From contig JAFSFB010000002.1 of NCBI GenBank assembly GCA_017435385.1, positions 1 through 36,085 of the forward strand: DNA of 36,085 nt, in the 5' to 3' direction. A program made the translations under genes and the position numbers. Below, piece after piece: positions 16,460-25,378 of this stretch (position 1 is its first letter; the number at the start of each line of letters is the position of its first letter). The stretch comes from Clostridia bacterium. Its GTDB lineage: Bacteria > Bacillota > Clostridia > Oscillospirales > Acutalibacteraceae. Under the pieces are notes generated by a model. That model saw only the letters and a list, made by a program, of their open reading frames with translations. It did not search any database and had not been told where the DNA came from.

Positions 16460-17455
16460 ATGCTTCTTAACAAAACCGTAAACATCCCCGACCTCGGAAT
16501 CATCGGTCCCGAGAGCGGTTTTCATCTTCTTGAAACAACAGAAGACGGCAAGTTCATAACAGGCAAAAACGGAGTTGACTGCATTGTCGCAACGGGCGAC
16601 AAAAAGGTCGAGTTCGTTTCTTTCGGAAATCACACTCTCGCAGGTGTCAAGTCCGCAATTGCCTATCCCGTTTACTACCCCGTTTATCCCGTAAAGACCG
16701 AATATCCTCTCAACGCCGTTCTCATGGATCTCGACGGAACAACCGTGCGCAGCGAGGATTTCTGGATCTGGATCATTCAGATGAGCACGGCAAGCATGCT
16801 CGGCAACCCCAAGTTTGAGCTTGAGGATGCCGACCTCCCCTTCGTTTCGGGTCACAGCGTTTCCGAGCATCTTCAGTATTGCATCGACAAATACTGTCCC
16901 GGCGAATCGCTTGAAAAGGCAAGAAATTTCTATTTCGAGCATACTCACAGAGAAATGGAAGAGATCATGGCAGGCAGAGGCAAGGAAGGCGCATTCACTC
17001 CCACAGAGGGCGTCAAGGATTTCCTTCTTGAACTCAAGGACATGGGCGTTAAAATCGGTCTTGTCACCTCGGGTCTTTACGAAAAGGCATGGCCCGAGAT
17101 CCTCTCCGCTTTCCGCACGCTCAGAATGGGCGATCCCAAGGATTTCTACGATGCAATCATCTCCGCAGGCTTCCCGCTCAGAAAGGGCAGCGTAGGAACT
17201 CTCGGCGAGCTTTCTCCCAAGCCCCATCCCTGGCTCTATTCCGAAACCTCGATCGTCGGTCTCGGAGAAGCCTTCGCAGACAGAAACAGAGTTATCGGCA
17301 TTGAGGACAGCGGCGCAGGTGCATGCTCCGTTCGTCTTGCAGGATACACAACGATCGGCATCGCAGGCGGTAACATCGAATCGAGCGGCACAAAGGCTGT
17401 TTGCTCGCACTTCTGCAACAACTTTGCCGAAATCATGAAAATCATCAAAGGATAA
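16460..17455 (+). CDS. HAD-superfamily hydrolase (phosphatase/phosphomutase type) with N-terminal extension
   Basis: This 331-residue protein has a HAD core from about residue 85: motif I VLMDLDGTTV (nucleophile Asp90, acid/base Asp92), a helical cap, motif II VTSGL, a lysine in LSPKPHPWLY and motif IV GIEDSGAGA. This is the beta-phosphoglucomutase/sugar-phosphate phosphatase branch. The first 80 residues form an extra region with repeated YPVYYPVYPV and a beta-like pattern; I do not recognise it. AAAGGAAATC precedes the ATG. The second GH38 gene follows after 11 bp, so the substrate is likely a mannose-derived sugar phosphate. That substrate is an inference. Confidence 0.85.
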   Translation: MLLNKTVNIPDLGIIGPESGFHLLETTEDGKFITGKNGVDCIVATGDKKVEFVSFGNHTLAGVKSAIAYPVYYPVYPVKTEYPLNAVLMDLDGTTVRSEDFWIWIIQMSTASMLGNPKFELEDADLPFVSGHSVSEHLQYCIDKYCPGESLEKARNFYFEHTHREMEEIMAGRGKEGAFTPTEGVKDFLLELKDMGVKIGLVTSGLYEKAWPEILSAFRTLRMGDPKDFYDAIISAGFPLRKGSVGTLGELSPKPHPWLYSETSIVGLGEAFADRNRVIGIEDSGAGACSVRLAGYTTIGIAGGNIESSGTKAVCSHFCNNFAEIMKIIKG

Positions 17456-17466
17456 GGAGAACCGAT

Positions 17467-20322
17467 ATGGATAAGAACAACAAGATTCAGTGCCATTTTA
17501 TATCCAACACCCATTGGGACAGAGAATGGCGTTTCTCGGCACGCCGCACTCAGCATATGCTCGGCTACATGGTTGACATGCTCCTTGACATTCTCGACAA
17601 GAATCCCGACTATAAGCATTTCCATTTCGACTCGCAGACAATGCCCATTCAGGACTATCTCGAGGTTTATCCCGAAAAGAAGGAAAAGCTTCAGAAATAT
17701 ATCAAAGAGGGCAGAATCGCCGTCGGTCCCTGGTACTGCCTCCCCGACGAATTCACCGTCGGCAGCGAGGCTCTTGTCCGCAACCTTCTTCTCGGTCATA
17801 AGATCGGCAAGGAAATGGGCGGCATAAGCAAAACGGGTTATTCTCCCTTCGGCTGGGGACAGATCTCTCAGCTTCCTCAGATCTATGCGGGCTTCGGAAT
17901 CAACTTCGCTTCTTTCTACAGAGGCATCAACACCTACAAGGCTCCCCGCTCCGAGTTCTTCTGGGAAAGCCCCGACGGTACACGCATCTGGGCATCCCGT
18001 CTGGGCAAAAGACCCCGTTACAACATCTGGTATGTTGTTCAGAGACCTGTTTATTTCAATCAGGAAAACGAAAACAACAGAGATATGCTCTGGAACGACA
18101 ACAACGGCGTTTTCAAGCTCATCGACAGAGATTGGAAGCTTGACTATCAGTACACCCACCCCTTCTATGAGTATCACAGCGAAAACATTCAGGCAAGAGC
18201 CGAGCAGGCTATCGAAGAGCAGAACGGCGACTGGACGACCGCTCACCGCTTCTGGTCGGCAGGTCACGACTCCTCCTGCCCCGACGCAAGAGAGGTTCAG
18301 CTCATCAAGGACCTTGACAACGCTCTCCCCGATGCAGATGTTTTCCACAGCACTCTCAGAGAGATGGAGCAGAGCATCATCGACAATTTTGATCCCAACG
18401 CTCCCGTTCTCAAGGGCGAAATGCGTGACCCCTATACCAAGGGCAGCGTAAGCATTCTCTGCGGCTGGATCCTCTCCGCAAGAACATATATCAAGCAGGA
18501 GAACTTCGATACTGAAAGAAGACTCATCAACTACGCTGAGCCCTTCGCAGTTTTCGCATCTCTTGCAGGTGCTCCCTATCCTCAGAATTTCATCGATCTT
18601 TCATATAACTATCTTCTTCAGAACCATGGTCATGACAGCATCGGCTCCTGCGGCAGAGATGTTGTTTACGAGGATGTTATGTCACGCTACAGACAGTCGA
18701 GAGAGCTTTCAAGCTGCATCTTTGAGCGTGCATTCATGGACATCGCAGGCGACATCGATCTGAAGTCCTTCAGCCGTGACGACGCCGCAATCGTTGTTTT
18801 CAACCCTGCTCCCTTCAAGAGAAGCGAAACCGTTAATCTCAGAGTTGAAATCCCTGCAGAATGGAAGACGGGAACCTTCGAGCTTCTTGACGAAGACGGC
18901 AACAAGATCAGGTATCAGGTTATCGAGTCAAACGACAACAACGCTCAGATCATCCAGAACCCCAATGACACCGCAAACGTTCTTCACACAAGACAGCGTC
19001 TTATCGCCGCAGAGGTCAAGGATATCCCTGCCATGGGCTACAAGACCTACAAAATGCGTCCCACATACAATGTCCGTGCAACAACTCCCGTCACTCTTCT
19101 CAAGACAAATCAGGTCATGGAGAACGAATATCTCCGTGTTTCGTTCAACAGCAACGGCACTTACAATGTTCTTGACAAGGAGAACGGCAAGTCATACGAA
19201 AGCCTCGGCTTCTTCAAGGACGGTGGCGAGATCGGCAATCCCTGGGAGCATTTCGTTCCCGAATTCAACGAGATCTTCACCACTCTCAACGAAAGAGCGA
19301 CCATCACTCTCCTTCGTGACGGCGAGTTTGAAACCGCATACAAGATCTCAATGCGCTGGATGCTTCCCGAAAAGCGTTCCGCTGATGAAAAATCAAGAAG
19401 CGAGCATAAGCTTCCCGTTGACATTGACAGCGTAGTTACTCTGCGCAAGGGTGCAAGATTCGTTGAAATCGAAACAACGATCAATAACCGCTGCGAAGAC
19501 CATTATCTTCAGGTCGGATTCCCCACGGGCATCAAGAGCGAATATTCATATGCCCAGGGACAGTTTGACGTTATTGCCCGTCCCGTTGCGAAGCCCGACT
19601 ATTCTCTCTATGACGAGATCCCCATGACCGAGCATCCCATGAATTCCTTCGTTGACCTCACCGACGGCAAGGTCGGCGCAGCTCTTCTCAATACAGGTCT
19701 TAAGGCTTACGAGGCAGCTGACGACGAGTGCAACACTCTCTATCTCTCGCTCATCCGTGCATATCCTCTGCGCATATGCGTAACCGCAGACATGCAGAAT
19801 TACAGCGACTGGGACAAGGGCTCGCAGTGCATCGGCATCAACACCTTCCGCTATGCCTTCATGCCTCATAAGGGCAACTGGGAGGAAGGCAATGTATGGC
19901 AGGAGAGCGAACGCTTCAATCTTTACTGCACAGCCGCTCAGCTTGCTCCCACGACACACGGCAAGAATCCTCTCACTCACGCATTCCTTGAGCTCAAGGA
20001 TGAAAACCTCAACATCAGCGGTATCAAGAAGAGCGAGGACGGCGAAGGCTATATCGTCAGACTCTTCAATCCCTCTGACAAGACAGTCAAGAATGCTATC
20101 CGTCTTAACGGCGGCATCGCTCCCATCGAAAAGGCTCAGTCACCCGTTGAAAGACAGATGGCGGAATTCGAGCTTCCCGCATATTCGGGCAAGAAGTGGA
20201 AGGAGATCAAGCTTGTCACTCTCGAAGAGCTCGATCAGGCTCCTCTCACCGTTGACGAAAACGGCTTTGCAGAGTTCGAGATCACGGGCAAGAAGATCCT
20301 CACAATTAAATTTGTCGGCTAA
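17467..20322 (+). CDS. GH38-family protein, atypical (consensus nucleophile Asp not present)
   Basis: The 951-residue protein has the GH38 N-terminal zinc motif SNTHWDREW (His16, Asp18), the EGRIAVGPWYCLPDE block near 81-95, and a later zinc-type histidine in WSAGHDSSCPD. C-terminal GH38 sandwich domains follow. Where typical members have a Pro-Asp-x-Phe-Gly stretch with the nucleophile, this one reads YSPFGWGQISQLPQIY, placing Phe128 at the aspartate site by alignment on PQI. It may be a distinct subfamily, a different enzyme mechanism or a non-catalytic paralogue. The true ATG at 17467 has AAGGAG 7 bases upstream; a longer in-frame start at 17401 lies inside the HAD gene. It is the last gene of the HAD operon. 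Confidence 0.88.
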   Translation: MDKNNKIQCHFISNTHWDREWRFSARRTQHMLGYMVDMLLDILDKNPDYKHFHFDSQTMPIQDYLEVYPEKKEKLQKYIKEGRIAVGPWYCLPDEFTVGSEALVRNLLLGHKIGKEMGGISKTGYSPFGWGQISQLPQIYAGFGINFASFYRGINTYKAPRSEFFWESPDGTRIWASRLGKRPRYNIWYVVQRPVYFNQENENNRDMLWNDNNGVFKLIDRDWKLDYQYTHPFYEYHSENIQARAEQAIEEQNGDWTTAHRFWSAGHDSSCPDAREVQLIKDLDNALPDADVFHSTLREMEQSIIDNFDPNAPVLKGEMRDPYTKGSVSILCGWILSARTYIKQENFDTERRLINYAEPFAVFASLAGAPYPQNFIDLSYNYLLQNHGHDSIGSCGRDVVYEDVMSRYRQSRELSSCIFERAFMDIAGDIDLKSFSRDDAAIVVFNPAPFKRSETVNLRVEIPAEWKTGTFELLDEDGNKIRYQVIESNDNNAQIIQNPNDTANVLHTRQRLIAAEVKDIPAMGYKTYKMRPTYNVRATTPVTLLKTNQVMENEYLRVSFNSNGTYNVLDKENGKSYESLGFFKDGGEIGNPWEHFVPEFNEIFTTLNERATITLLRDGEFETAYKISMRWMLPEKRSADEKSRSEHKLPVDIDSVVTLRKGARFVEIETTINNRCEDHYLQVGFPTGIKSEYSYAQGQFDVIARPVAKPDYSLYDEIPMTEHPMNSFVDLTDGKVGAALLNTGLKAYEAADDECNTLYLSLIRAYPLRICVTADMQNYSDWDKGSQCIGINTFRYAFMPHKGNWEEGNVWQESERFNLYCTAAQLAPTTHGKNPLTHAFLELKDENLNISGIKKSEDGEGYIVRLFNPSDKTVKNAIRLNGGIAPIEKAQSPVERQMAEFELPAYSGKKWKEIKLVTLEELDQAPLTVDENGFAEFEITGKKILTIKFVG

Positions 20323-20332
20323 AAACAAAAAT

Positions 20333-20370
20333 AACTGTCGGAGTTTAACCGCTCCGGCAGTTTTTGTTTT
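20333..20370 (+). terminator. Terminator of the HAD-GH38 operon
   Basis: AACTGTCGGAG and CTCCGGCAGTT pair in 11 positions (one G-T), followed by TTTTTGTTTTTT. It is a classic intrinsic terminator 10 bases after the stop. Confidence 0.92.
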
Positions 20371-20396
20371 TTGATTTTATTGATAACCAATTTTGC

Positions 20397-20476
20397 TTGT
20401 AGGGCGGCTTGCCTTCAAGCAACCGCAGACAACAGCGCAAATCATAACGGCGGGATGAGGGCATCCCGCCCTACAC
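20397..20476. repeat. Short inverted-repeat element (MITE/REP-like)
   Basis: An element of about 80 bp is bounded by GTAGGGCGG and CCGCCCTAC. Inside it holds two more stems, GCTTG/CAAGC and CGGGATG/CATCCCG, so it can fold into a cruciform or cloverleaf. It lies in a gene-free stretch between the GH38 terminator and the WYL promoter. Only one copy is in this window; that it is dispersed in the genome is inferred from similar elements in gut Clostridia. The remaining A/T-rich sequence to 20533 shows nothing else. Confidence 0.6.
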
Positions 20477-20533
20477 AACAAATTTACCAATAATATAATT
20501 AATTTAATTTTCATCATTTTCATCTGAAAGTCC

Positions 20534-20562
20534 TTGTTATCGGACAGAATATGTTGTATAAT
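20534..20562 (+). promoter_or_regulatory. Promoter of the WYL regulator
   Basis: TTGTTA (20534-20539), a 17-base spacer and TATAAT (20557-20562) lie 31 bp before the start codon. Confidence 0.8.
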
Positions 20563-20593
20563 ACAGTTGCAAACACAAAGGAGGAGTTTGATT

Positions 20594-21577
20594 ATGGCAA
20601 AATCCGCAAATCAAAAGCTCAAGCTTTTATATCTTCTCAGATTTCTCATGCAGCATTCGGACGAGGAGCATCCCGTCAGCATGGCTCAGATCATCGAAGA
20701 GCTTGCGAGAAACGGCATCTCCGCCGAAAGAAAAAGCATTTATGATGACATTGAAGCTCTCGGGCTTTTCGGAGTTGACATCGTTCAGCTCAAGGGCAAG
20801 AACGGCGGATACTATATCGGCTCCCGTGATTTTGAGCTGCCTGAGCTCAAGCTCCTCGTTGACAGCGTTCAGTCCTCAAAGTTCATCACGCAGGACAAAA
20901 CATATAAGCTCATCAAGAAAATTGAAAATCTCGCAAGCATGTATGACGGCCAGCTTCTTCAGCGTCAGGTTTTTGTTACGAACCGTGTCAAGAGCATGAA
21001 TGAAAGCATATATTACACCGTTGATGTAATATCCGATGCGATCACTCAGAACAAAAAGATCCGCTATCAGTATTTTGAATATACCGTCAGCAAGGAGCGT
21101 GTCCCCCGTCACGGCGGTGAATTCTACGAGGTCAGCCCCTTTGCTCTCATCTGGGATGACGAAAACTATTACATGCTCGCATGGGATTCGGACGCTGCAA
21201 AGATGAAGCATTACAGAGTTGACAAAATGCAGAAGGTCGCCCTTTCGGATAACGAGCGTGAAGGCATGGATGAATTTGAAAAATTCGATATGTCGGCTTA
21301 TACAAAGACCGTTTTCGGAATGTTCGGCGGAACGGAGCAGAAAGTAAAGCTGCGCTTTGCAAACCACCTCGTCGGCGTTGTTCTTGACCGCTTCGGTGCA
21401 GAAACGACGATCATACCCGACGGCGAAGAGCATTTCACGGTAACCGTCAGCGTTGTTGTCAGTCCGCAGTTTTTCGGCTGGGTTTTCGGCTTCGGAAGCG
21501 AGGTTGAGATCCTCTCGCCCGAGGAGGTGCGCACGGAAATGAAAAAGCAGGCAGAGGAAATCTGCAAAAAATATTAA
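20594..21577 (+). CDS. WYL-domain transcriptional regulator
   Basis: The 327-residue regulator has an N-terminal winged helix-turn-helix (about 1-65; NQKLKLLYLLRFLM, then AERKSIYDDIEALGLFG). A WYL ligand-sensing domain follows (about 130-220; FEVSPFALIWDDENYYMLAWD, ending HYRVDKMQKV), then a C-terminal WCX-like region. WYL proteins often respond to nucleotides or nucleic acid fragments. The ATG at 20594 has AAAGGAGGAG 7 bases upstream; an in-frame upstream start at 20534 overlaps the promoter. It lies next to the GH38 operon but has its own promoter, so control of the mannosidase genes is only a possibility. Confidence 0.9.
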   Translation: MAKSANQKLKLLYLLRFLMQHSDEEHPVSMAQIIEELARNGISAERKSIYDDIEALGLFGVDIVQLKGKNGGYYIGSRDFELPELKLLVDSVQSSKFITQDKTYKLIKKIENLASMYDGQLLQRQVFVTNRVKSMNESIYYTVDVISDAITQNKKIRYQYFEYTVSKERVPRHGGEFYEVSPFALIWDDENYYMLAWDSDAAKMKHYRVDKMQKVALSDNEREGMDEFEKFDMSAYTKTVFGMFGGTEQKVKLRFANHLVGVVLDRFGAETTIIPDGEEHFTVTVSVVVSPQFFGWVFGFGSEVEILSPEEVRTEMKKQAEEICKKY

Positions 21578-21600
21578 AAGGAGATATCAAAAAATGAACT

Positions 21601-21637
21601 AATCCCTGCAGCGGCTGACCGTTGCAGGGATTGATTT
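21601..21637. terminator. Bidirectional terminator between WYL gene and dusB
   Basis: AATCCCTGCA (21601-21610) and TGCAGGGATT (21623-21632) form a 10-bp stem followed by GATTTTT. On the opposite strand the stem is followed by a T-rich tract, so it also serves dusB. Confidence 0.88.
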
Positions 21638-22612
21638 TTATACTGATTTATTTGCCGATTCGACAACCTTTTCCGCAATCGCTTCAAGCTGAGATACCGT
21701 TTCGAGGGAGCCTATTTCCTGCCTCAGGGCGGCGGCTCCTCTGATGCCCTTGATATACCAGGCGGCGTGCTTTCTTGCCTCACGCATTCCGACATAATCG
21801 CCCTTGTTTTCACAAAGCTGTTTTATATGGCGGAGCATGACATTCATTCTTTCTTCAATCGGGGGCTCAGGAAGAATGATTCCGTTATCGAAATATTCGT
21901 TGATCTGTCTGAACAGCCACGGTGCGCCGAGCGCTCCCCTGCCGACCATGATGAAATCACAGCCCGTTGTTTTCAGCATATTCTCTGCCGACAGAGCATC
22001 GACGATATCGCCGTTTCCTATAACGGGAACGCTCACGGCTTCCTTGACCTGCCTGATGATATCGAGATTGACGGGAGGCGCATACATCTGCTTTCTCGTT
22101 CTGCCGTGAACGGTTATTGCCGCCGCACCCGCTTTTTCGAGCAGGGTTGCCATATGAACGGCGTTGAGATTGTCTTCATCCCAGCCTGCACGGATCTTGA
22201 CCGTTACGGGAACATCGACCGCCGAAACGACCTTTTCGGTTATCCTTGCGGCAAGGTCGGGGTCCTTCATCAATGCGCTTCCGCCGCCGTTGCCCGCAAT
22301 CTTAGGAGCGGGACAGCCCATATTGATATCGATGACGGGGCAGCCCGTTGCCGCCGCTTTTTTCGCCGCCTCTGCCATTGTTTCGGGCTCACAGCCGAAA
22401 ATCTGAACTGCCGCCGCCTTTTCGGTTTCACCGAGCTGCATGAGGCTGTCAGATTTTCTGTCGTGCATCGTCAGCCCCTTCGAGCTGACCATTTCGCTGA
22501 CGACATATGCCGCACCGAATTCAATGCACAGCTCACGGAATGCTCTGTCCGCTACGCCTGCCATGGGAGCAAGAGCCGCATGACCGTTTATTTCAAAATT
22601 ACCAATTTTCAT
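21638..22612 (-). CDS. dusB: tRNA-dihydrouridine synthase (DusB family)
   Basis: This FMN-dependent enzyme reduces uridine to dihydrouridine in tRNA, using NADPH. The 324-residue protein starts MKIGNFEING and has the FMN-barrel opening LAPMAGVADRAFRELC, the catalytic cysteine in INMGCPAPKIAG near residue 100, KIRAGWDE, TVHGRTRKQMY and GNGDIVD/MVGRGALG. The ATG at 22612 has GGAG 6 bases upstream. A TTG four codons earlier is part of that ribosome site and is unlikely to be the start. It is transcribed away from polA. Its terminator is shared with the WYL gene. Confidence 0.94.
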   Translation of the reverse strand: MKIGNFEINGHAALAPMAGVADRAFRELCIEFGAAYVVSEMVSSKGLTMHDRKSDSLMQLGETEKAAAVQIFGCEPETMAEAAKKAAATGCPVIDINMGCPAPKIAGNGGGSALMKDPDLAARITEKVVSAVDVPVTVKIRAGWDEDNLNAVHMATLLEKAGAAAITVHGRTRKQMYAPPVNLDIIRQVKEAVSVPVIGNGDIVDALSAENMLKTTGCDFIMVGRGALGAPWLFRQINEYFDNGIILPEPPIEERMNVMLRHIKQLCENKGDYVGMREARKHAAWYIKGIRGAAALRQEIGSLETVSQLEAIAEKVVESANKSV

Positions 22613-22763
22613 TTGATTCTCCAAAGCAAAAACTTAAATTCAATTAATGTTATCATTATTTAAAATTAATTTCAAGATTTTTCATAAAATTGCTGAAATT
22701 TACAAAATATATGTTATAATATAAAATGGTTCAGATTTGACATTCAAAATGAGGTGATTCAGA

Positions 22764-25337
22764 ATGAAACTTCTCGCCATCGACGGCAACAGCATACTCA
22801 ACAGAGCTTTTTACGGAATCAAGCTTCTGACTACCAAAGACGGCAAACAGTTCACAAACGGAATCTACGGATTTCTTACCATACTTTTAAGATTAACCGA
22901 AGAGGTAAAACCCGATTCGGTCGCAATCGCATTCGATGTCAAAGCCCCCACCTTCCGCCATGAAATGTATGACGGCTACAAGGCAAACCGCAAGGGTATG
23001 CCCCCCGAGCTTGCTCAGCAGCTTCAGCCGCTGAAGGATCTCCTTGCGGCTATGGGCTATAAAATTCTTGAAGCTCCCGGCTGGGAAGCCGACGATATTC
23101 TCGGCACGCTCGCAGGAGCATGCGGAGAAAATGATTTCTGCTATATCGCAACGGGCGACAGAGATTCGCTCCAGCTTGTCAGAGACAATGTCAATGTGCT
23201 TCTTGCTTCGACGAAAATGGGCAGACCGCAGAGCGTTTGCTATGACAGAGAAAAGATCAGGGAAGAATATCTTGTCGACGCCGAAAAAATGGTCGATATC
23301 AAGGCTCTCATGGGCGACAGCTCCGACTGCATTCCCGGCGTTGCGGGCATCGGTCAGAAAACGGCGCAGGACCTTGTCAGCCGTTTCGGCACAATCGATG
23401 AAATATATGAAAATTTAGAATCGCTCGACATCAAAAAGGGCGTTCACGATAAGCTCGCAAACGATAAGGATATGGCATTCCTCAGCCGTGAGCTCGGAAC
23501 GATCCGCAGAGATGCTCCCATCGAGAAAGATTATAACTATTATGTCCCCTCTGCCGTTGACAGCTTTAAGGTTACGCAGATGCTTGCTCAGCTCGAGATG
23601 TTCAAAATGATTGAGCGTCTTGACCTCAAAGCTCCCGAAAAAACGGTTGAAGAAGAGTCTGCGCCCGAGGTCTGCACAAACTGCTTTGAGCAGGAGGATC
23701 TGAAATATCTTTATAACAAGCTCAGAAAAGACGGCGAGGCATATTTCGTTTTTGACAGCGGAATTTTCTATTTCAAGGCTGACAACGGAGTTGCCGAAGT
23801 CGTTCCCATGAACGCAGGCTATGTTGAATTCTGCACCGAATTCCTTTTCAACAAAGACATAAAAAAATACACATACAATGCAAAAGCTCTCTATGCGTTC
23901 TTCTACGATTACGGAAACGATATCGAGGTCAACGGCATCTGCGGCGACGCCATGCTTTCGGCTTATCTCATCAATCCGTCATCGGGTGCGTATGACCTCA
24001 GAAGAATAATTGCGGAATATGCAAATGCGGAATTTTCCGAGGGCGATGAAAATGCGTTCTTTGCCGCATATCTCCCCTCTGCTTTTGAAAAGCTGAACGC
24101 TCTTATCGAAGAGCATAACCAGACAAATCTCCTTAACGAAATCGAGCTCCCGCTCTCAAGGGTTCTCGCCTCAATGGAGCGTGAAGGCTTCCTCGTTGAT
24201 GCAAAGGGAATCAGAGAATTCGGCTCAATGCTTCAGGGCAGAATCGAAGGTCTTGTTTCCGATATCTATGCCGAGGCGGGCTATGAGTTTAATCTCAATT
24301 CGCCCAAGCAGCTCGGCGAAGCCCTTTTTGAAAAAATGGGACTTCCCGCAAAGAAAAAGACGAAGAGCGGATATTCCACGAGCGCAGATGTTCTCGAAGG
24401 TCTTGCCGAGGATTATCCGATTGTTGCAAGCATTCTCGAATACAGAACTCTTGCAAAGCTTAAATCAACCTATTGCGACGGACTTCTGAAGGTTATCGGC
24501 GACGACGGCAGAATCCGTTCAACGCTCAACCAGACCGAAACGAGAACGGGCAGAATTTCTTCAACCGAACCGAATCTTCAGAATATCCCTGTTCGCAGCG
24601 AGCTCGGAAGAGAAATGCGTAAATTCTTCAAAGCCCGTGACGGCTGGACTCTCATCGACGCCGACTATTCTCAGATCGAGCTTCGTGTTCTTGCTCATAT
24701 GGCAAACGATGAAAATATGCTCGCCGCCTTTAACAACGGCGACGATATCCACGCCATAACCGCTTCTCAGGTTTTCAACATGCCTCTCATGATGGTAACG
24801 CCCCTCATGAGAGGCCGTGCAAAGGCGGTCAATTTCGGTATCGTTTACGGCATCGGTGCTTTTTCGCTGGCTAAGGATATCGGCGTTTCGAGAGCCGAAG
24901 CCGACAGCTATATCAAGGGCTATCTCGCCAATTTCAGCGGAGTGAGCCGATATATGAAAGAGGTTGTCGAAAAAGCAAAGGAAAACGGCTATGTCGAAAC
25001 CGTTTTCGCCAGAAGAAGATATCTTCCCGAGTTAAGCTCCTCCAATGCGATGATGCGTGCATTCGGTGAAAGAGTCGCTCTCAACATGCCGATTCAGGGC
25101 ACAGCCGCAGACATAATCAAAATCGCCATGATAAGAGTATGGAAAAGGCTCAGCGAAGAGCATCTTCGTGCAAGGCTCATCATGCAGGTACACGACGAGC
25201 TCATCGTCGAAGCACCCGAGGCTGAGGCAAAGACTGTTGCTCAGATCGTCAAGCAGGAAATGGAAAATGCCGTTAAAATGCGTGTTACCATGCAGGCTGA
25301 TGTCAACATCGGCAAAACATGGTACGATGCGAAATAG
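22764..25337 (+). CDS. polA: DNA polymerase I
   Basis: PolA fills gaps and removes RNA primers during lagging-strand synthesis and repair. The 857-residue protein has the 5' nuclease domain at about 1-290 (IDGNSILNRAFYG, GWEADDILGTLA, TGDRDSLQLV, GDSSDCIPGVAGIG). A degenerate 3'-5' exonuclease domain follows, in which the DxE motif is replaced by FDSGIFY, so proofreading is probably lost, as in Bacillus. The polymerase domain has motif A DADYSQIELR, motif B RAKAVNFGIVYG and motif C QVHDELIVEAP. GAGGTG precedes the ATG. A TATAAT-like box lies upstream (about 22716), without a clean -35 box. The protein phosphatase gene follows 41 bp later. Confidence 0.96.
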   Translation: MKLLAIDGNSILNRAFYGIKLLTTKDGKQFTNGIYGFLTILLRLTEEVKPDSVAIAFDVKAPTFRHEMYDGYKANRKGMPPELAQQLQPLKDLLAAMGYKILEAPGWEADDILGTLAGACGENDFCYIATGDRDSLQLVRDNVNVLLASTKMGRPQSVCYDREKIREEYLVDAEKMVDIKALMGDSSDCIPGVAGIGQKTAQDLVSRFGTIDEIYENLESLDIKKGVHDKLANDKDMAFLSRELGTIRRDAPIEKDYNYYVPSAVDSFKVTQMLAQLEMFKMIERLDLKAPEKTVEEESAPEVCTNCFEQEDLKYLYNKLRKDGEAYFVFDSGIFYFKADNGVAEVVPMNAGYVEFCTEFLFNKDIKKYTYNAKALYAFFYDYGNDIEVNGICGDAMLSAYLINPSSGAYDLRRIIAEYANAEFSEGDENAFFAAYLPSAFEKLNALIEEHNQTNLLNEIELPLSRVLASMEREGFLVDAKGIREFGSMLQGRIEGLVSDIYAEAGYEFNLNSPKQLGEALFEKMGLPAKKKTKSGYSTSADVLEGLAEDYPIVASILEYRTLAKLKSTYCDGLLKVIGDDGRIRSTLNQTETRTGRISSTEPNLQNIPVRSELGREMRKFFKARDGWTLIDADYSQIELRVLAHMANDENMLAAFNNGDDIHAITASQVFNMPLMMVTPLMRGRAKAVNFGIVYGIGAFSLAKDIGVSRAEADSYIKGYLANFSGVSRYMKEVVEKAKENGYVETVFARRRYLPELSSSNAMMRAFGERVALNMPIQGTAADIIKIAMIRVWKRLSEEHLRARLIMQVHDELIVEAPEAEAKTVAQIVKQEMENAVKMRVTMQADVNIGKTWYDAK

Positions 25338-25378
25338 TGAATAGCGAAGAATGAATAGTGAAGAGTTAAGGTATCAAT

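Noticed and set aside
16421..17410. Long minus-strand open frame of 329 codons antisense to the HAD gene
   Set aside because: It mirrors the highly biased codons of the plus-strand gene, has no ribosome site and no family motifs.
17236..18348. Long minus-strand open frame of 370 codons antisense to the second GH38 gene
   Set aside because: It is a shadow of strong codon bias; the sense strand carries clear GH38 motifs, promoter and terminator.
22625..22763. Full promoter for polA
   Set aside because: A TATAAT-like box is present, but the possible -35 boxes are at 10 or 19 bases, so I do not annotate it.
25338..25372. Imperfect tandem GAATAGYGAAGA repeats between polA and the phosphatase gene
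   Set aside because: There are only two degenerate copies in a short gap; probably replication slippage, too few for a CRISPR or regulatory array.
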